DNA from: Desertivirga brevis
Lineage (GTDB): Bacteria > Bacteroidota > Bacteroidia > Sphingobacteriales > Sphingobacteriaceae
Assembly (NCBI RefSeq): GCF_017355835.1
Contig: NZ_JAFEWF010000001.1
Location: 372,001-436,000 of the forward strand
Direction of reading: 5' to 3'
Length of the DNA: 64,000 nt
Shown: positions 19,401 through 27,074 of the stretch, piece after piece
Layout: the number at the start of each line of letters is the position of its first letter
Position numbering within the stretch: position 1 is the first letter of the stretch
Made by a program: the position numbers and the translations under genes
Notes under the pieces: model-generated
Told to the model about the DNA's origin: nothing
Databases searched by the model: none
Seen by the model: only the letters and a program-made list of their open reading frames with translations

Positions 19401-22112
19401 TTCCTGCACACCGGATTGAAGGCGCCCTTTCGTATCGACACTTACAATATCAACGAGATGGTTTTTGTCTGTAGTTAACATTCCGTTGTAACCTGTACCT
19501 TCAGGCAATTTAATGCCGACGTAGCTATTATAAACGTTGTAGGGTAAGGTTACCTGGTTGATGCTGAAATTACCACCAGGTTCAAACACTTTAACAAGGA
19601 AGCTGGCATCTAACCTTCCCGGAGCCTGCTCTTCAATATTTATGTCTGCATTTAGCAGTGCTACTCCGTTTTCATCAAGTTTTCCGTCAAATACAGACTG
19701 CGTCTGAGAGCTGAATGTTCGGATTGGATCATCAAAGATAAATCCTTCAAACGCGCTGAATTGGGTATGTGCTGCTGAAACAAATGCGTCTACTTTTGCA
19801 CTTAGATTTCGGCCAGCACCGCCAAAGAGCCATTCCGCCTTCAATTGCCCGCTGACGTCTTCACCTTTAGTAAGGGAGTTCTTCTGATCAAAGGAAAGAT
19901 TGATCTTAAGACGATTCGGCATGATCGTTTCAATTCTTAACCGTTTCTCAAAGAGCGCCCCTCCGGCTTTAACTTTTGCGGTCCAATTTCCGGTGGGAGA
20001 GGACGTTTCAGTTGCAGTTTTGAAGGTGTAAAAGCCGTTCACGGACTTATTTTGACTTTGTTTCTTATATAATTGTCCTTGAGGTGTATAGAGCTCCAGT
20101 TCGACAGGGTAGCCTGCAGGAAGTTTGTTCTCTTTATCATCCAGAATAAATGTGAGATACAAAGAATCTCCAGGTCGCCAAACGCCGCGTTCACCATAAA
20201 GAAACCCTTTCAGACCTTTCTGTACTTGTTCTCCTCCTATATTAAAACGACTAAGGGGAAGGGAGCTGCCATCGTCAAGTTTCAGATAGGCGCGTTCTTC
20301 TCCCTTTTTTGCAACAAGCAAATAAGGCTTTCTTTTTAGCTGTATATCTACAAGACCGTCGTTCCCGGATGTAGCCTTGCCGATAATCTGGTGCTGATAA
20401 TCCATCAACTCGAGCTCAACATCAGCCATTGGCTCAGCAGAAAGAATATTTGTGACAGCTATGGATATCTGGTTATTGCCACCCTGCTTGGCAATCAAGC
20501 CGATATTGGAAGCAAGGACATTTCTTGAAGCCCAACGCTCTTTATTGTAATAAGATTTATTGCAGGGGTTGTTCCTTTCATCCCAGTTATATCCATAAGG
20601 ATAATAATTATCGTACCTACTCCAGAATTCGTCATCCTCATCAATTCCCTGTCCGCTGGCACTATACTCTTCGTCTTCGCCGTATTCTTCGTCCTCAGAT
20701 TCTTCACCAGACGACTGCTCACTTCCGGCCTTGCAAGTATAAATGCTGTAATCGGGGCGATAACCTATCATAATGCGATATATGGCCCCTGGCTCTGTCC
20801 TTACCAGTTTGTCTATATCCAGCATAAATCTTGTTTTCTTATGAAGGTTGACACTTTTATCCTGGTCTAAACGAATAGTGGTTTGCTTAACAGGCCTGGC
20901 GACTTGCCTAAGCTGACTCTCGCCATTGAAATCATTATTCTGGAGATATTGAGGAATATTGTTCCCGTAGATCTTAATAATGGTAACATCTACAGCGTTA
21001 AGGTTAACTGCTTCAAATGGCATCATTAGTTTTCCCGAATGAGGCAGGATAACACCTTTCCCCGGGATACTTACAGAAGGTTCAACATTCTGAAAGACAA
21101 TGTTCCCTGAGAACGATCTCGGCAGCTTTCTTCCCTGGAAATTCTCAATACCTTCGTTAACAAAAACCGTATAATTCCCGTCGAGTTTTTCTACAGGGTA
21201 TAACTTAACCTCACTGCCATTGATTGTATAAGCTGGCATGGACATATTGCTCAATCCCAATAAGCCTGTTAGTTCCTGACCAATGCGTATAGGATCTGAA
21301 AAGCGTACTGATATATATTGCTCCTTGTCCTGAACAGTTTTTACATCCAGTACCTTAAAATCGTTGTAAGCTGGTACAGTTGCCGATTCTGTTCCTTTTC
21401 CCTCAACCTGAATCGCGGCTCCACTATAATTGATGCTTAATTCTTTCTCAGTTTTATAACGTTTTAGGTTGTTAATGGTGAAGGTGTGAAGCTTACTTTC
21501 CTGATTATGTTCCCAGGTAATATTAATATCCTTATCGTAACTGACCTCGATGATCTTTTCAACAGCAGTGCTTTCTTCAACATCAGCGGTAGTGATTGTT
21601 CCCTTCAACTTCATCTTCTCTGAAGAGTTACTTGAGGAGGAGCGGAGCCCATCTATTTCAATAGCAAAATCAGGCTTGATGGTTTGAAAATCGAAATTGA
21701 ACTCCCCAACTTTTTCCGAAACTTCCATAATGTTTGAAAGCTTGAATGAAGCAGAATACTCTTTATCCGGTTCTAAAGCTCCCTCTGGTCTGAACTCAAT
21801 AGTCCGGGAGTCCTTCCAGTAAGCTTTGCCCTTTATCTTCGGTGAGAAATGGAACAATTCTTCTTTTATCTCCTCATTCTGACCATGAAAGGTTTGAAGA
21901 TCTGAAGCAAGATGAATGGTTATAGGACTTTGCCTTGAGATAATTCCGGTTGTGTAACTGTCCACAAAACCCGTGAATAATTCGTAATTACTTTCGCTAA
22001 GCTTTCTTGAATGTTTCTGGCGACTTAGGATAGCTACCGCTGCCAGGATGAACAGGATTAGGATAAGAAAATTCTGCCTGTTTCTGAAAAATGAAGTATT
22101 TCCGGGAACCAT
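16497..22112 (-). CDS. Bacterial alpha-2-macroglobulin family protein (YfaS/YfhM-like)
   Basis: An 1871-residue envelope protein. N-terminal membrane anchor LILILFILAAVAILS without a lipobox cysteine; then macroglobulin MG domains, an acidic insertion (SGEESEDEEYGEDEEYS, ~residue 470), and the A2M domain with GLLDITNFPTPNPH. The thioester site PHGCAEQVTSEAFP lies near residue 1415, so CxEQ is intact. The alpha/alpha-toroid with GRLNGFQTSDGGIAYWPGS follows, then a receptor-like C-terminal region. It probably traps proteases in the periplasm and protects the wall, in partnership with PBP1C encoded 0.9 kb downstream. The start could be a few codons later. Confidence 0.93.
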   Translation of the reverse strand: MVPGNTSFFRNRQNFLILILFILAAVAILSRQKHSRKLSESNYELFTGFVDSYTTGIISRQSPITIHLASDLQTFHGQNEEIKEELFHFSPKIKGKAYWKDSRTIEFRPEGALEPDKEYSASFKLSNIMEVSEKVGEFNFDFQTIKPDFAIEIDGLRSSSSNSSEKMKLKGTITTADVEESTAVEKIIEVSYDKDINITWEHNQESKLHTFTINNLKRYKTEKELSINYSGAAIQVEGKGTESATVPAYNDFKVLDVKTVQDKEQYISVRFSDPIRIGQELTGLLGLSNMSMPAYTINGSEVKLYPVEKLDGNYTVFVNEGIENFQGRKLPRSFSGNIVFQNVEPSVSIPGKGVILPHSGKLMMPFEAVNLNAVDVTIIKIYGNNIPQYLQNNDFNGESQLRQVARPVKQTTIRLDQDKSVNLHKKTRFMLDIDKLVRTEPGAIYRIMIGYRPDYSIYTCKAGSEQSSGEESEDEEYGEDEEYSASGQGIDEDDEFWSRYDNYYPYGYNWDERNNPCNKSYYNKERWASRNVLASNIGLIAKQGGNNQISIAVTNILSAEPMADVELELMDYQHQIIGKATSGNDGLVDIQLKRKPYLLVAKKGEERAYLKLDDGSSLPLSRFNIGGEQVQKGLKGFLYGERGVWRPGDSLYLTFILDDKENKLPAGYPVELELYTPQGQLYKKQSQNKSVNGFYTFKTATETSSPTGNWTAKVKAGGALFEKRLRIETIMPNRLKINLSFDQKNSLTKGEDVSGQLKAEWLFGGAGRNLSAKVDAFVSAAHTQFSAFEGFIFDDPIRTFSSQTQSVFDGKLDENGVALLNADINIEEQAPGRLDASFLVKVFEPGGNFSINQVTLPYNVYNSYVGIKLPEGTGYNGMLTTDKNHLVDIVSVDTKGRLQSGVQEVEVELYKMKWAWWWDEDESSVSNFTQDEYNKLVSTSTVTLNNGRGSWNLRINQPDWGRFLVRVRDARTGHTTGKIVYIDWPNWTERMQNDNPTEASMLSFTSNKSKYKAGEQVKLTIPSGNAGRGLVSIENGSRVIRRFWFEAKKGQTQVRFKAEAEMTPNVFVNVTLLQPHSQTLNDLPIRMYGVIPIEVEDPNTILKPTIRMPEEIRPESNASVTVSEASGKPMTYTIAIVDEGLLDITNFPTPNPHASFYAREGLGVKTWDLFDYVIGAYGGELQRILSIGGDRQSGKGGKNPSANRFKPVVKFLGPFQSDGGSKTHSFKLPQYVGSVRVMVIAGNKGAYGFAEKAVKVKKPLMVLATLPRVLSPGEQFKLPISVFSMSNAVKQVSVEVQSKAFNFLTGNKRVISFQKQGDQLLYMDLGTKNVAGIAKIKVVARSGKETASYDVEIDVRNPNPVITRVIEKTLEPGSSISIPFAPFGTAGTNKATLEVSSIAPMNLDKRLSYLIQYPHGCAEQVTSEAFPQLHLSKLLKLSDKKKAQTEYNIKAAIGRLNGFQTSDGGIAYWPGSEEADEWCSNYAGHFLIEAEANGYILPSGFMNQWKKFQKNKAVSWTPSTLNFYGGDLVQAYRLYLLALSKSAELGAMNRLKEFKYLSVQAKWQLAAAYRLAGHTEVATQLIRGLTMSVKPYRQSFGTFGSDIRDQAMILETLVLMGRNKEAYSLARTIAFRLSQQEWYSTQSTAYALISLARYCGANAAGNKLQFAYSINNTKGVVNETSYVWSQPTVITSGNKASISNKGKGRLFIRIIQQGKPAIGQEQFAQNDDDVLSMRVNYFTMNGQLLDPATLTQGTDFMAQVNITNPGKLGRYDNLALTQLFPSGWEIINTRLLNTEESFKAANYDYKDIRDDRVNTYFSLQEGKEATFFVLLNASYIGRFYLPATYCEAMYNSSVSAVSPGRWVQVVNNQLK

Positions 22113-22187
22113 ATGTAAGGTTTATCCACGGAAAGTAATAATTATTTAAGCAATAAATTACAGCTACAAAAAATATTTTTACAAATC

Positions 22188-22592
22188 TTAGCCGATCATA
22201 ACTCCTGGTTTATTTACAACCGGAATCCGTATTAAATTTGATTCAACAATGCTTTCGGGGAGAAAGATAAATTTCTTGTCGTAGATGTGGCCATTGATAT
22301 AAAAGCTAAGCCAATATTCATTAGTTAAACCAAAAACCTGCTCGTCGATAGCCTCTATCTTCGCAAAATCCTGACCTCCTACAGTTCCGATGGAGTGCCG
22401 AAGTATGGAGGTTTTGACGTCCTCTCCATTTTTAACCCCATACCCTTTAGAGCTTACCAGGACGGTTTCAATAGGTTCATTTTTAAGATTTACCAGATAG
22501 ACATTCCACACTTTTGCTTCCGGGGTTTCTCGTTCAAGAACAACTGCGATCGCTACGTCTTCTACTATCTTTACAGGAATGTCTTTTTTCAT
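22188..22592 (-). CDS. Conserved Bacteroidota protein of unknown function
   Basis: About 134 residues from the chosen start MKKDIPVKIVEDVAIAVVLE; an upstream ATG at 22616 would add eight residues. Features: a repeated strand-like pattern (WNVYLVNLKNEPIETVLVSSKGYG, YWLSFYINGHIYDKKFIFLPESI), no signal peptide and no TM segment. I cannot name the family. It sits 62 bases downstream of topA and 76 bases upstream of the alpha-2-macroglobulin gene on the same strand, and may be co-transcribed with topA. Confidence 0.7.
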   Translation of the reverse strand: MKKDIPVKIVEDVAIAVVLERETPEAKVWNVYLVNLKNEPIETVLVSSKGYGVKNGEDVKTSILRHSIGTVGGQDFAKIEAIDEQVFGLTNEYWLSFYINGHIYDKKFIFLPESIVESNLIRIPVVNKPGVMIG

Positions 22593-22654
22593 TTTTATAT
22601 CATTTGAGCCGGGCATTACCGCAAGACAACAGCTCCCGGCTCTATATTTATCAA

Positions 22655-25006
22655 CTACTTCTTCTTAGCAGCAAACTTCTTACCACCTTTCTTAGGCTCT
22701 TTTTCTGCTGCTTCTGCTAAGGCCTTAACTTCTTCGAATGTCAGGTCCTTTGGTTCCTTGCCTTTAGGAATTTTGACATTCTGTTTTCCGAATTCAATAT
22801 AGGGACCCCATCTGCCATTTAATATTTTTACCTCTGGATTTTCCTCAAATACTTTAATCAATTTTTCAGAATCCTTCTTACGTTTATCTTCTATGATTTC
22901 TATAGCTTGCTCTTCCGTTACGTCATGAGGATCAAGCCCTTTGGGTAACGAATAAAAAGCACTGTTATGGCGTATGTAGGGCCCAAAGCGACCAATTGCC
23001 ACCGTCATATCTTTATCTTCGTAAGAACCAACCTTCTTTGGTAGCTTGAATAGTTCAAGAGCTTCTTCTAAGCTGATGGTTTCGATCATCTGACCTGACC
23101 TCAGGCTCGCAAACCTTGGTTTCTCTTCTCCCTCGTTCTCTGGAGTGTCTCCAATCTGAACAAAAGGACCGAACCGACCAATACGTACCGACACTCTTTT
23201 TCCGGATTCAGGATCAACACCAAGATCACGTTCTCCACGAGCCTTCTCCGCAGTTTGAATAGTTGTTTCTACCTCCTGGTGGAAAGGACTGTAAAAAGAC
23301 TTAAGCATTTCAGTCCATTCTTTCAGGCCATGAGCAATCTCGTCGAATTGTTTCTCAACAGAGGCGGTGAAATGATAATCTACAATACCTTTAAAATATT
23401 GAACTAAAAAATCATTCACAACTGCACCAATATCTGTAGGAAAGAGCTTGCCTTTTTCAGCTCCTGTCGTTTCAGTTTTCACCTCTTTTTTCAATTCCCC
23501 ACTCACTAGGGTAAGCTGGTTAAACTGTCTCTGTTTACCTTCCCGTTCTTCCTTTACTACGTAGCCGCGGTTTTGAACAGTAGAAATAGTTGGGGCGTAT
23601 GTTGAAGGACGGCCGATGCCTAACTCTTCTAGTTTTTTCACAAGACTAGCTTCAGTATACCTTGCAGGGGGACGGGAAAAGCGCTCAGTAGCTTTAATTT
23701 CCTGTGCAGTTAAAGTTTGTCCTTGTGCAAGAGGTGGAAGGATAGCATTAGCATTATCCTCATCGACACTAGCTTCAGTTTCCTCATCTGTTGATTCCAT
23801 ATAGACCTTAAGGAACCCATCGAATTTCATCACCTCACCGTTTGCGACAAAATTCTCGGTACGACCTGTGATCGTAATCTTCGCCGTTGTTTTTTCAAAT
23901 TGCGCTTCGCTCATCTGAGAGGCAATAGCGCGTTTCCAGATAAGGTCGTAAAGACGTTTTTCTGAAGCGTCCCCCTCGATGGTATGCTGCTCGAAATAGG
24001 TTGGACGAATGGCCTCGTGAGCTTCTTGCGCTCCGGCAGCCTTAGTCTTGAATTTTCTTAATTGATGATACTTACTGCCGTAAGCCGAATTAATTTCGGC
24101 AGAAGCAGCGTTTAGCGCCGTATCAGATAAATTCACTGAATCTGTACGCATATAAGTGATATGCCCGTGTTCATAAAGCTTCTGAGCAATAGACATCGTC
24201 CTCGATACCGAATAACCTAACTTTCTGCTTGCCTCCTGCTGTAAAGTTGATGTTGTGAAAGGAGGGGCTGGACTTCTCTTTGTCGGTCTTGTTTCGAGAC
24301 TGGCTATTTGATAAACTGCTTTTTTGCAGTCCTCAAGGAATTTGGTAGCAGCTGCTTCTTCCTCAAAACGTTCAGGTAATTCGGCTCTGAAAAGCTCCTT
24401 TTGTTTACCTGTTGAAAATATAGCGGTAACCTTATAGGCTGCGGTTGCTTTAAACTTATTGATTTCCCTTTCTCTTTCTACGATAAGTCTGACTGCAACT
24501 GACTGAACTCTTCCAGCTGACAACGAAGGCTTTACCTTCCTCCAAAGAACAGGAGAAAGCTCAAAACCGACCAATCTGTCTAATACACGCCTTGCCTGCT
24601 GAGCATTAACAAGATTGTAATTTATTTGACGCGGGTTCTCGATAGCTTTTAAAATAGCCGGTTTGGTTATCTCATGGAAAACAATGCGCTTTGTCTTGTC
24701 TTCTTTCAAGCCAAGTGTTTCGAACAAATGCCATGAAATAGCTTCTCCCTCACGGTCCTCATCGGATGCTAGCCAAACAGTCTCTGCTTCCTTTGCCAGT
24801 TTCTTAAGTTCACTTACTAGCGATTTCTTATCAGCCGGCACCTCATACTTCTGATTAAAGTTATTGTTCACGTCTATTGCGTCGTCTGTTTTAACCAGAT
24901 CTCGTATATGGCCATAACTTGACTTTACCAGGAAGTCTTTTCCAAGATATCCCTCTATTGTCTTTGCCTTAGCGGGAGACTCAACTATTAGTAAATTTTT
25001 AGCCAT
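22655..25006 (-). CDS. topA: DNA topoisomerase I
   Basis: A 783-residue type IA topoisomerase. The TOPRIM domain starts at NLLIVESPAKAKTIEGYLG and contains the metal site SDEDREGEAISWH. The catalytic tyrosine is in GHITYMRTDS. RPPARYTEASLVKKLEELGIGRPSTYAPT marks the central domain. Instead of classical zinc fingers the C-terminus has repeated GxFGPY/F-type modules (IGRFGPFVQIGD, IGRFGPYIRHNS, NGRWGPYIEFGK), as usual in Bacteroidota, ending in a lysine-rich tail. It relaxes negative supercoils. Confidence 0.97.
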   Translation of the reverse strand: MAKNLLIVESPAKAKTIEGYLGKDFLVKSSYGHIRDLVKTDDAIDVNNNFNQKYEVPADKKSLVSELKKLAKEAETVWLASDEDREGEAISWHLFETLGLKEDKTKRIVFHEITKPAILKAIENPRQINYNLVNAQQARRVLDRLVGFELSPVLWRKVKPSLSAGRVQSVAVRLIVEREREINKFKATAAYKVTAIFSTGKQKELFRAELPERFEEEAAATKFLEDCKKAVYQIASLETRPTKRSPAPPFTTSTLQQEASRKLGYSVSRTMSIAQKLYEHGHITYMRTDSVNLSDTALNAASAEINSAYGSKYHQLRKFKTKAAGAQEAHEAIRPTYFEQHTIEGDASEKRLYDLIWKRAIASQMSEAQFEKTTAKITITGRTENFVANGEVMKFDGFLKVYMESTDEETEASVDEDNANAILPPLAQGQTLTAQEIKATERFSRPPARYTEASLVKKLEELGIGRPSTYAPTISTVQNRGYVVKEEREGKQRQFNQLTLVSGELKKEVKTETTGAEKGKLFPTDIGAVVNDFLVQYFKGIVDYHFTASVEKQFDEIAHGLKEWTEMLKSFYSPFHQEVETTIQTAEKARGERDLGVDPESGKRVSVRIGRFGPFVQIGDTPENEGEEKPRFASLRSGQMIETISLEEALELFKLPKKVGSYEDKDMTVAIGRFGPYIRHNSAFYSLPKGLDPHDVTEEQAIEIIEDKRKKDSEKLIKVFEENPEVKILNGRWGPYIEFGKQNVKIPKGKEPKDLTFEEVKALAEAAEKEPKKGGKKFAAKKK

Positions 25007-25113
25007 TAAGAACCCTCATTTTTTTGCAAATAAAGTCATTAATAGAACTAATGCAAAATTGAATTGCTTTAAAAAAGTTCAGATAGCGGAAAATGGGAGA
25101 GTGAACAGCTTGA

Positions 25114-25800
25114 TTATTTGAAAGATAAGATTTGCATAGTATAAATATAGCCGTGAGTGGTTTTCTGTGTATAAAAGTCTTTTTCTATGCTTTTTACCTG
25201 TTTTTTAACTAGTCCAACATGCTTTGCATAATGCTCTTCTGCAAAGTGTTCATTCAGTAAGTTACTCTCATCTACTTGAACAACTACTGCCACAGAGTCA
25301 AAGGCCAAGGAATTAATAGTGTCTTTTTTATCAACAGATTTATAGAAATAATCCTGCTTCTCAAGATTATTATATGTATTTCCATTCCATATAGAGCTCT
25401 TGAACGGAGGAAACACCATTCTCACAAACCTTTGGTTATCAACAAATTCTTCAGCTCGAAGTTCTGTAATATTTCGTGATATTACCTTTTGGAAAGTCCA
25501 ACCCGACGCCGGGTTTTCCCTTTTATACCGTTCAATATAAACTGTATGAGTCCGTATTCCTGACTCAATTTCCGTTATAAGGGTATCTTTAATCTGAAAT
25601 GAAAACTTCATCTCTGAATTATCAAACTTATTAAAGGCGACTGAATCAACTTGGTAGGTAATGCTACGTCCAGGCGAGAGGGGAAAGTACTCCTTTTTCA
25701 GATCGGGAAGGTCGGCATTTTCGGTTTTAGAACAGCCTATCAGGAACATAGCAAAGCCAAAAAAAGTCAGCTTAAAAGTTATATCCATAATTCTGTTCAT
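25114..25800 (-). CDS. Lipoprotein of unknown function
   Basis: A 228-residue protein with a lipoprotein signal peptide (lipobox LIGCSK, residue ~23). After it, LKKEYFPLSPGRSITYQVDSV is a pattern common in secreted Bacteroidota proteins of unknown function; the rest is beta-rich (TVYIERYKRENPASGWTFQKVISRN). No enzyme motif is visible. It lies 26 bases downstream of mnmA on the same strand and could be its operon partner. The second Met (residue 5) is an alternative start. Confidence 0.7.
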   Translation of the reverse strand: MNRIMDITFKLTFFGFAMFLIGCSKTENADLPDLKKEYFPLSPGRSITYQVDSVAFNKFDNSEMKFSFQIKDTLITEIESGIRTHTVYIERYKRENPASGWTFQKVISRNITELRAEEFVDNQRFVRMVFPPFKSSIWNGNTYNNLEKQDYFYKSVDKKDTINSLAFDSVAVVVQVDESNLLNEHFAEEHYAKHVGLVKKQVKSIEKDFYTQKTTHGYIYTMQILSFK

Positions 25801-25826
25801 ACTACTAGATAATTAAAACCGCTTAA

Positions 25827-26915
25827 CTATAAAAGAAACCCACCACCAAGAAGGTCATTTCCCTCATAAAATACAGCTGATTGCCCTGGTGCTATACCAG
25901 CTACCTCGTGATGGAAATCTACCTTCATCACGTCGCCTTCCTGAACAATAGAGCTTAAAGTACCGGAATCTTTATAACGAATTTTTGTAACTGCTTCAAT
26001 AGACTCAGCAATGCTTTCATATTTAATAAGATTCACATCTCTTACTAAAGCTGTGGTTTGCTTAAGTTCATCCTGAGTTCCAAGCATCACCGTATTACTT
26101 TCAGGCAAGATCCTCGTAACGAACATTGGCTGTCCTAAGGCAATTCCAAGGCCTTTTCGCTGACCAATTGTATAGTACGGATATCCCTGATGCTCGCCGA
26201 CTACAGAACCGTTAGATAGTATGAAATTTCCTTTTCCTATCTTCATATCAAGATCAGGAACCTGGTGACGGAGAAAGGAACGATAGTCATTGTCGGGAAC
26301 AAAGCAGATCTCGTAGCTTTCACTTTTTTTAGCTAATTCCTCCTGTCCCATATCCAATGCCATCTGCCGAATCTCAGCTTTAGTAAAGCTTCCTAATGGA
26401 AATTTGGTACGGGCAAGGTTTTTTTGGGAAACGCCCCATAATACATAAGATTGATCTTTATTTTCGTCTTTACCTTTTGAAATCACATAGCGACCGCTGT
26501 CTTGTAAACGGATATTTGCGTAGTGACCAGTAGCGATAAATTCGCAATCAAGTTTATCTGCACGCTTTAAAAGGGCTTCCCACTTGATATAAGTATTACA
26601 CAGCACGCAAGGGTTAGGCGTTCTGCCTGCCAGATACTCGTCAACGAAATTATCAATTACGAAATCACCGAATTCATTACGGATATCAAGGATATAATGA
26701 GGAAAGCCATAAGAGACAGCGAGGGATCTGGCGTCGTTTATGGAATCGAGACTACAACATCCAGTTTCTTTAGAAGAGCTCCCGGAAGATGCATAGTCCC
26801 ATGTCTTCATGGTTAACCCGATAACCTCATACCCCTGCTCATGTAACATTACTGAGGCAACCGAGCTATCTACTCCGCCACTCATCGCAACTAAAATTCT
26901 TCCGTGCTTACTCAT
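25827..26915 (-). CDS. mnmA: tRNA-specific 2-thiouridylase MnmA
   Basis: 362 residues from the start MSKHGRILVAMSGGVDSSVAS; a longer in-frame Met at 27044 is rejected because a -7 promoter element (26928-26935) lies inside that extension. PP-loop SGGVDSS; catalytic cysteines in RTPNPCVLCNTYIKW and SYEICFVPDNDYRSFL; central GQRKGLGIALGQP; C-terminal beta-barrel ending with GQSAVFYEGNDLLGGG. It makes s2U34 in tRNA for Lys, Glu and Gln, taking sulfur from the IscS/Tus relay. Confidence 0.96.
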   Translation of the reverse strand: MSKHGRILVAMSGGVDSSVASVMLHEQGYEVIGLTMKTWDYASSGSSSKETGCCSLDSINDARSLAVSYGFPHYILDIRNEFGDFVIDNFVDEYLAGRTPNPCVLCNTYIKWEALLKRADKLDCEFIATGHYANIRLQDSGRYVISKGKDENKDQSYVLWGVSQKNLARTKFPLGSFTKAEIRQMALDMGQEELAKKSESYEICFVPDNDYRSFLRHQVPDLDMKIGKGNFILSNGSVVGEHQGYPYYTIGQRKGLGIALGQPMFVTRILPESNTVMLGTQDELKQTTALVRDVNLIKYESIAESIEAVTKIRYKDSGTLSSIVQEGDVMKVDFHHEVAGIAPGQSAVFYEGNDLLGGGFLL

Positions 26916-26927
26916 AATATAAGTGTG

Positions 26928-26935
26928 CAAAGATA
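26928..26935 (-). promoter_or_regulatory. -7 promoter element of mnmA
   Basis: CAAAGATA on the plus strand, i.e. TATCTTTG (TAnnTTTG) on the minus strand, 13 bases before the mnmA ATG. It supports the short start. Confidence 0.55.
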
Positions 26936-27027
26936 AGTGTTTTAAAAATGTTGCGTGAAAAGAGGAAGTCAGGAACTTGTAAAATCGAAAATAGGATTTA
27001 GGTTTAGGGAAAAGTAAAGGAAAATCC

Positions 27028-27064
27028 GGAGAACTGCCCCTCATAGTGTAGAGGGCCAGTCTCC
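27028..27064 (-). terminator. Terminator after the dipeptidyl peptidase III gene
   Basis: Interrupted hairpin: GGAGA/TCTCC, CTG/CAG and CCCTC/GAGGG pair around loop ATAGTGTA. On the minus strand it is followed by the T-rich GGATTTTCCTTTACTTTT. It starts 10 bases past the stop at 27075. Confidence 0.65.
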
Positions 27065-27074
27065 TGATTAAAAA

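Noticed and set aside
26916..27044. Longer N-terminus for MnmA
   Set aside because: The extension has no MnmA homology and contains a -7 promoter element and an AT-rich leader; the PP-loop protein starts at MSKHGR.
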